Shown here: one piece after another, positions 21,034-25,679 of the stretch
Numbering within the stretch: position 1 is the stretch's first letter
How the letters are laid out: every line of letters begins with the position of its first letter
NCBI GenBank assembly: GCA_964247745.1
Contig: CAXTVT010000049.1
Location: 1 to 25,679 of the forward strand
Source of the DNA: RH-AL1 sp964247745
GTDB lineage: Bacteria > Pseudomonadota > Alphaproteobacteria > Rhizobiales > Beijerinckiaceae
Length of the DNA stretch: 25,679 nt
Reading direction: 5' to 3'
Notes under the pieces: model-generated
Told to the model about the DNA's origin: nothing
The model's input: only the letters and a program-made list of their open reading frames with translations
Database searches by the model: none
Made by a program: the position numbers and the translations under genes

Positions 21034-21834
21034 CTATTCCGCAGCGATCGACAGGTCCCTGTCGAAATATTCCTCGACCTCCTTCGCCGCCGCGCCGAAC
21101 AGTTCGATGCCCTGGATGACCAAAGACTCGATGCGATCGGGGGTATCGGAATCGTCGTAGGCACGAGCGAAGTCCATGACGATTTCCTCGTGAGACGGCT
21201 CGCCGTCGTGAGGCAATGTATGCACCTCCATCCAAATCGCTCGACGCCGCTCGAACAGATTGGTGTAGCCTGGCGACGCCGCGAGCATCGCACCCAACGC
21301 TTCCGCGATGAATTCCGTCGAGGCCAAGGCGCCGGCGAAGAACTCGACGAGGTCTCCCGACTCGGTACCGTCGATGAGCCGCTGGACGAGCGGGAGGGCA
21401 GGGACCGATTGCAGGACGTTCAAGCTCAGGCCCAGGTTCCTGGCATCGGCTTCCCAATGCTTCGAATGTCTGAACTCGTCCTTTTGCATGTCGATGAGGT
21501 TCGAACGAGCTTCCTCGAAAAGACCCGTGATCTCGCTGTCGAGGAGGTTCCTCACACTGCGCGCCGAGCCGGCGAGCGCCTCCCGGGCCTTGCTGCGCCC
21601 GAACTTAGCGTAGAGCGGCTCGCGCGGCAGATTGGCCGAGTTGGCGCGTCGATCGATCGCCTTCTCGAAGTCTCGCGTGAACGGCCAGAAGCCGCGGCTG
21701 AGCGCGATCGCGGCGGCGCGATCACCATCGCGGGCCCGACAGATCAGTGGTGAATTGGTGAGGGTCTCATAGGCGGCATTCTCCAGCCGCCCCATGTCGA
21801 AATACGACTGGTTGTCGAAGTGGAAGAGCGACAT
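21034..21834 (-). CDS. Helical protein of unknown function, possibly haem-oxygenase-like metalloenzyme
   Basis: 266 residues, no signal peptide, predicted almost all helical. No family recognised with certainty. Conserved-looking acidic/His positions are spread as in haem-oxygenase-like non-haem iron proteins: Glu120-Phe-Arg-His123 with His126 (KDEFRHSKHW), Glu174 (GALASTEFIAEALG), and a cluster Glu203, His205, Asp210, His215 (MEVHTLPHDGEPSHEEIVMDF). The spacing does not match the canonical motif exactly, and a single ExxH could also suggest a ferritin-like fold. The start is supported by AGGAGAGG 7-8 nt upstream. A perfect CtrA box sits directly before that ribosome site, so cell-cycle control is likely. 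It precedes hisF by 121 nt; co-transcription is possible. Confidence 0.75.
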   Translation of the reverse strand: MSLFHFDNQSYFDMGRLENAAYETLTNSPLICRARDGDRAAAIALSRGFWPFTRDFEKAIDRRANSANLPREPLYAKFGRSKAREALAGSARSVRNLLDSEITGLFEEARSNLIDMQKDEFRHSKHWEADARNLGLSLNVLQSVPALPLVQRLIDGTESGDLVEFFAGALASTEFIAEALGAMLAASPGYTNLFERRRAIWMEVHTLPHDGEPSHEEIVMDFARAYDDSDTPDRIESLVIQGIELFGAAAKEVEEYFDRDLSIAAE

Positions 21835-21852
21835 CGGACACCTCTCCTGCTG

Positions 21853-21868
21853 TTAACGAAAGATTAAC
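21853..21868. promoter_or_regulatory. Perfect CtrA-type binding box
   Basis: TTAACGAAAGATTAAC: TTAA-N7-TTAA with the trailing C, eight of eight core matches. It begins 19 bp before the start codon at 21834 and abuts the ribosome-binding site of that gene. Such a downstream position would favour repression of a promoter further up, unless the transcript is nearly leaderless; it could also serve a promoter pointing the other way. Confidence 0.6.
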
Positions 21869-22260
21869 GCTTATACTAAAGTTGGCAAGGCCGATCAGGG
21901 CGGCGGCGCGCGTTTGCGGTCGGAAGCCGCATTTCGTGGTTAACGCGCCACTCGAGGAGCAGTCGGAGGGTACGCGACCTCACTCCCCGTCGACGTGCGG
22001 CCAGGTTGATATCGCCGGGTGCCGAGGAGGCTTGCGTGGAGCGGCTGAGCGGTCGGATCGACATCCCGCTGTCGTAAAACTGTTATGTTTTGGCAGTGAG
22101 AAGGTGGAGGCTGACGTGTCCGAGGCGGCTCCGGCCCGGGGTCGCCACCGGACGCGATGCTTCGGGAGCCACGTATGTAGTTTGGAGAAGCACCTGTCCT
22201 GGGCGGCGCCTCGGGGGCCTTCGGCCGTCCGCCATCAACGGCTTCCGGCCTATGGGACTG
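21869..22260. other. Intergenic region, 392 bp, no gene seen
   Basis: Lies between the start of the 266-aa gene and the end of the GGDEF-EAL gene. Open frames on the plus strand here (for example 21882-22334) lack ribosome sites, protein-like composition and any recognised motif. A short GGCC-TTC-GGCC stem (22220 region) may help end the GGDEF-EAL transcript. I see no RNA gene. Confidence 0.5.
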
Positions 22261-24279
22261 CTAAGCGATCATCCGCTCGTAGCTTGTCCGAGACCGTCGC
22301 GCGGCGGTGGCTTCACCGACGAACTGAGCGGTGAACGGTTTGGGAGGCGCGATGCCGTAGCCTTGACCGTAGTCGACACCGATGTCGCGTAGCGCCTCGA
22401 CGAGAGCTTCCGACTCCACGAACTCCGCGACGATGCGCTTGCCCATGATGTGTCCGACATGGCTGATCATCTCGACCATCGCGCGATCGGGTCGATCCTT
22501 GAGGAGGTTTTTGACAAAACTACCGTCGATCTTCAGATAGTCGACCGGCAATTCCTTCAGGTAGTTGAACGACGACATGCCCGAGCCGAAGTCGTCGAGC
22601 GCGAAGGTGCACCCGAGGCTGCGGAGGTCGCACGCGAAAGAGCGGGCGGCCTGCAGGTTGACGATCGCCGTCGTCTCGGTCACCTCGAAGCAGATGGTCT
22701 CGGGAGGGATGTCGTACTCGGCAAAGGCGTTCTTGAGGAAATCGAGGAAGGCATCGTCGCCGAAACTCGCGCCCGAAAGGTTGATCGCACAACAGGTGAT
22801 CGGCATCTCGCCTTTGAGCAGGCGGCCCTCGACGAGCGTCTGGAACGTACGGGTGACGACCCAACGGTCGATCAGCTTCATGACTCCGAAACGCTCGGCG
22901 GCAGGAATGAAGCTCGATGGCGGAACCAGCACGCCGGTCTCGTCGCGCATCCGGACGAGGACCTCGAGGTGGACACCCCCGTCTCCGCAATCGGTGAGCG
23001 CGACGATCTCCTGCTGGTAGAGACAGAATCGATCGTCGGCGAGGGCCTGCTGAATACGCTGGACCCAGTTCATCTCGCGGATGCGGTCGAGCACTTCCTC
23101 GTCCTCGTCGCGATGCGCATGGACGCGGTTGCGGCCTTTCTCCTTCGCCATGAAGCAGGCCATGTCGGCCTTCGTCATCATGTCTTCCGGAGCGACGAGC
23201 CGGAACTCGTTGTGAACGAAACCGATGCTGGCGGTGACGCCGAACGAGCGTCCCTGCCAGGAAAAGTCGAGACGCTCCACCGCCGAGCGCGCCCGCTCCG
23301 CGGTCTCAAGCGCGCCGGCGACATCGATGTCCGGCAGCAGGATACTGAATTCGTCGCCGCCCAGTCGCGCGAAGAGATCACCTGGAGCGAGGAGGTCCTG
23401 GAGCGGAACGCGAAGGTATCGGAGCAAAGCATCTCCGGCAGCGTGTCCGCAGGTGTCGTTCACGATCTTGAACTGGTCGAGATCGATGTAGAGCAAGGCA
23501 CAGCCAGTCGGCCTGTCATCTCGGGTTTCCTTCGTCGCGGTCGCAAGGCGACGCTCGAAGGCGCGGCGATTGAACAGCCCCGTCAATTCGTCGTGCGACG
23601 CCTGCCAGGCCAGCGCATCCTCGGAGAGACGGCGCTGCTTGAGCACTCGTCCGACACGCCAGACCGTCAGCGCGGCGAGCAGGCCTGCCAGGCTGAAGTT
23701 CGCGATGAGGAGGATCTGTCCGACCAATCTCGCGCTGTTGTCGAGCTCCTGCGAGAACGCGATGGTGCGAGGGGTGATCTCGCTGTCGATCTTCTCGACT
23801 CGATCCCGCAGTTCGACGGCATCGTCTATCGACTTCTGGGCTTCGACCCTCTCGCCGAGACGCTTCAACTCGATGATGAGCTCGTCGGTCTCCTTCCATT
23901 TCGCGAGTGCGTGGTCGAGGTAGGGAAAACGACTGAAATGGCGAAGCAGCCAAATGCCTGCAGGAATATCCTGTTCCGCGATTCCGCCGGCGATGAAGGC
24001 ATGGTGTGCGAGATCGAGATCAGGCGGTCTTTGATCGAGCGCGTCGCGGCCGGTGCGATAGGCGAGGGGGACCGCGATGGATCGATTGAAGGCATCGAGG
24101 TAAGCATCGTTCCTGGTGTCGAGGTAAAGGGTCAGGAAATAGACGGCTTCGTGCTGACCTTTGGAGAAGAAGCTTTCGCCCGTCACCAGCGTGCGAGTCG
24201 CCGACAGCGTGTAGACGCTGAAGCTGCCGACAGCCATCTGCGTCAGGATCACCACGACGAAAGGCCACGCCGACAGCAT
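22261..24279 (-). CDS. Membrane GGDEF-EAL protein (cyclic di-GMP synthase/phosphodiesterase)
   Basis: Makes and/or degrades cyclic di-GMP at the inner membrane. The 672 residues give TM1 (about 4-26), a mostly helical periplasmic sensor of about 155 residues, TM2 (about 185-207), a GGDEF domain (about 225-388) with intact GGDEF at 307-311, and an EAL domain (about 405-655). The EAL motif reads EVL (439-441) but keeps its Glu; INLS (499-502), FEVTET (531-536), DDFGSG (562-567) and LKIDG (582-586) are present, so phosphodiesterase activity is plausible. The RxxD inhibitory site before GGDEF is absent (Ala298 where Arg is expected). The start is uncertain: the frame continues upstream with RLFKRSAPREDRRRSP, a good cytoplasmic n-region after an AAAGGA site, but without a standard start codon. 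Confidence 0.93.
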   Translation of the reverse strand: MLSAWPFVVVILTQMAVGSFSVYTLSATRTLVTGESFFSKGQHEAVYFLTLYLDTRNDAYLDAFNRSIAVPLAYRTGRDALDQRPPDLDLAHHAFIAGGIAEQDIPAGIWLLRHFSRFPYLDHALAKWKETDELIIELKRLGERVEAQKSIDDAVELRDRVEKIDSEITPRTIAFSQELDNSARLVGQILLIANFSLAGLLAALTVWRVGRVLKQRRLSEDALAWQASHDELTGLFNRRAFERRLATATKETRDDRPTGCALLYIDLDQFKIVNDTCGHAAGDALLRYLRVPLQDLLAPGDLFARLGGDEFSILLPDIDVAGALETAERARSAVERLDFSWQGRSFGVTASIGFVHNEFRLVAPEDMMTKADMACFMAKEKGRNRVHAHRDEDEEVLDRIREMNWVQRIQQALADDRFCLYQQEIVALTDCGDGGVHLEVLVRMRDETGVLVPPSSFIPAAERFGVMKLIDRWVVTRTFQTLVEGRLLKGEMPITCCAINLSGASFGDDAFLDFLKNAFAEYDIPPETICFEVTETTAIVNLQAARSFACDLRSLGCTFALDDFGSGMSSFNYLKELPVDYLKIDGSFVKNLLKDRPDRAMVEMISHVGHIMGKRIVAEFVESEALVEALRDIGVDYGQGYGIAPPKPFTAQFVGEATAARRSRTSYERMIA

Positions 24280-24426
24280 GGGGCTGCGGCGACGATCTTC
24301 CCGCGGAGCGGAACGCTTGAAGAGACGAACGATGGTTCTGTCCTTTACAGGGTATCGGTGACCTAGATTCTGCTCCTGTACGGGCCTTCGAGGCGGAGCG
24401 CCTGCGTCTAGCTATCCAGACATAAG

Positions 24427-24442
24427 TTAACTTAAGTTCAAC
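24427..24442. promoter_or_regulatory. CtrA-like box overlapping a 12-bp palindrome
   Basis: TTAACTTAAGTTCAAC: TTAA-N7-TCAA-C, seven of eight core matches. It overlaps the perfect palindrome TAAGTTAACTTA (24423-24434). It lies about 150 bp upstream of the GGDEF-EAL start and 106 bp before the end of prpE is reached on the same strand, so the GGDEF-EAL gene is the natural target. Confidence 0.4.
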
Positions 24443-24532
24443 AAGTCGAGGAGGATTGAGGATGCCGGATCGCTACGGCAAGCCGATCCGCCAAAGCTTG
24501 CGGGTCGGGCTTTCGGCGTGCCCGGGGCGATC

Positions 24533-25679
24533 TCACGGTCGGCGGTCCAAGACGTCCTTGATGGCATCGAGCACCGTCGGATCCTCGATCGTCGCCGGCA
24601 TGGCGTAATCCTCGCCGTCGGCGATCTTCTTCATCGTGCCGCGCAGGATCTTGCCCGAGCGCGTCTTGGGCAGCCGGTCGACCACGATGGCGCTGCGGAA
24701 CGCGGCGACCGGGCCGATCGCGTCGCGCACCAGGCTCACGATCTCGTCCGAGATCGTCTCGGCCTCGCGAGCCACGCCGGATTTGAGCACGAGGAAGCCG
24801 CAGGGCACTTCGCCCTTGATCGGGTCGGCGATGCCGATGACCGCGCATTCCGCGACGTCGGCGTGGCGCGCCACCACCTCCTCGATGCCGCCTGTGGAGA
24901 GGCGGTGCCCGGCGCAATTGATGATGTCGTCGGTGCGGCCCAACAGGAAGACATGGCCGTCCTCGTCGACGAAGCCGGCGTCCGAGGTCTTGTAGGCGCC
25001 GGGATGATCGACGAGGTAGCTTTCGCGCATCCGATCGTCGTTGCGCCAGAGCGTCGGCAGCGAGCCCGGCGGCAGCGGCAGCTTGATCACCAGGTTGCCC
25101 ATCGTGCCGGCCGGCACCGGGCGGCCGCTCTCGTCCACCACCTCGAGCGCGTAGCCCGGCATCGGCACGGTGGCGGAGCCCGGCTTGATCGGCAGCAGGC
25201 CCAGCCCCTTGGGGTTGCCGGCGATGCACCAGCCGGTTTCGGTCTGCCACCAATGATCGATGACCGGCAGGCCGAAGGTCTGCATCGCCCACTCGACGGT
25301 GGCGGCATCGGCGCGCTCGCCGGCGAGGAACAGCGCGCGCAGCTTGCTCAGGTCGTGGCCCTTCGCCAGCGCGCCCTGCGGATCCTCCTTCTTGATCGCC
25401 CGCAACGCCGTGGGCGCGGTGAAGAGCGAGACCACGCCCCATTCGGCGCAGACCCGCCAGAACGCGCCCGCGTCGGGCGTGCCGACCGGTTTGCCCTCGT
25501 AGCAGATCGTCGTCGCGCCGATCAGCAGCGGCGCGTAGACGTTATAGCTGTGCCCGACGACCCAGCCGACGTCGGAGGCGCACCAGAACACCTCCCCCGG
25601 CGCGATGTCGTAGAGCGCCGTCATCGACCAGGCGAGGGCGACGAGGTAGCCGCCGGTATCGCGCACCACGCCCTTGGGG
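24533..25679 (-). CDS. prpE: Propionyl-CoA synthetase, C-terminal part (cut by window edge)
   Basis: Activates propionate to propionyl-CoA through an acyl-adenylate. About 382 residues are present; the N-terminal part lies beyond the right edge, where the frame continues through PKGVVRDTGGY, the end of the AMP-binding phosphate loop. The visible part contains DVGWVVGHSYNVYAPLL, LFTAPTALRAIKKEDP, LRALFLAGERAD, VIDHWWQTETGW, SDAGFVDEDGHVFLLGRTDDIINCAGHRLSTGGIEE and the C-terminal KTRSGKILRGTMKKIA with the lysine that is regulated by acetylation in this family. SAPTA/LFLAGE-type motifs and DHWWQTETGW favour PrpE over acetyl-CoA synthetase, but a broad short-chain acyl-CoA synthetase cannot be excluded. 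Confidence 0.92.
   Translation of the reverse strand, partial: PKGVVRDTGGYLVALAWSMTALYDIAPGEVFWCASDVGWVVGHSYNVYAPLLIGATTICYEGKPVGTPDAGAFWRVCAEWGVVSLFTAPTALRAIKKEDPQGALAKGHDLSKLRALFLAGERADAATVEWAMQTFGLPVIDHWWQTETGWCIAGNPKGLGLLPIKPGSATVPMPGYALEVVDESGRPVPAGTMGNLVIKLPLPPGSLPTLWRNDDRMRESYLVDHPGAYKTSDAGFVDEDGHVFLLGRTDDIINCAGHRLSTGGIEEVVARHADVAECAVIGIADPIKGEVPCGFLVLKSGVAREAETISDEIVSLVRDAIGPVAAFRSAIVVDRLPKTRSGKILRGTMKKIADGEDYAMPATIEDPTVLDAIKDVLDRRP

Noticed and set aside
21882..22334. 150-codon plus-strand frame in the gap before the GGDEF-EAL gene end
   Set aside because: No ribosome site, biased Arg/Pro/Gly composition, no motif, and its end overlaps the GGDEF-EAL gene.
22450..24366. 638-codon plus-strand frame opposite the GGDEF-EAL gene
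   Set aside because: Mirror of a gene with intact GGDEF and EAL-domain motifs; composition typical of antisense frames.

Overview
The window reads as chromosomal DNA of a GC-rich alphaproteobacterium, most likely order Hyphomicrobiales (Rhizobiales; Methylobacteriaceae/Beijerinckiaceae-like). Reasons: a DUF1465/RcdA protein with a DUF1192 protein nearby, a TIGR01459-type HAD protein close to ribF, the hisF-hisE-coaA order, CtrA-like boxes (TTAA-N7-TTAA), and GC-rich codon use. No tRNA, rRNA or CRISPR array was found. Coordinates and family calls come from reading the sequence only; no database search was run.

Layout. 0.1-3.4 kb: dnaK-dnaJ chaperone operon (minus strand) with a strong hairpin between the genes. 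3.5-7.3 kb, plus strand: two secreted proteins of unknown function (one DUF4142), a hairpin terminator, then PPK2 polyphosphate kinase and an L,D-transpeptidase, probably co-transcribed. 7.36-10.4 kb, minus strand: compact run sppA-ihfB-lapA-like-trpF-kpsT-like. 10.5-14.0 kb: rcdA, a DUF1192 protein, ribF and a HAD protein (all minus) with a CheY-like receiver gene (plus) between ribF and the HAD gene.

14.0-18.8 kb looks accessory. Its centre is a large plus-strand gene for a membrane-anchored protein with two tandem CbxX/CfxQ-type AAA+ modules and a C-terminal trypsin/HtrA-like serine protease with intact His-Asp-Ser residues. The layout recalls FtsH (membrane hairpin, AAA+, protease) but is built from unrelated ATPase and protease families. 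Upstream lie a perfect 22-bp palindrome, a promoter-like pair of hexamers and a 28-codon leader ORF overlapping the start region. Facing it are two minus-strand genes for single-pass membrane-anchored proteins I do not recognise, then about 540 bp without a substantial gene that carries repeats resembling an IS21-type element end. This is my best candidate for an undescribed system.

18.8-25.7 kb: hisF-hisE-coaA operon (minus), preceded by an unrecognised helical, possibly haem-oxygenase-like protein whose start is 19 bp from a perfect CtrA box; a GGDEF-EAL c-di-GMP protein (minus) with another CtrA-like box; and the C-terminal part of propionyl-CoA synthetase prpE, which runs off the right edge.

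A secondary theme is cell-cycle control: an RcdA homologue (CtrA degradation), a CheY-like receiver, a c-di-GMP enzyme and an unknown protein each have a CtrA-like box upstream, from perfect (8/8) to weak (6/8).
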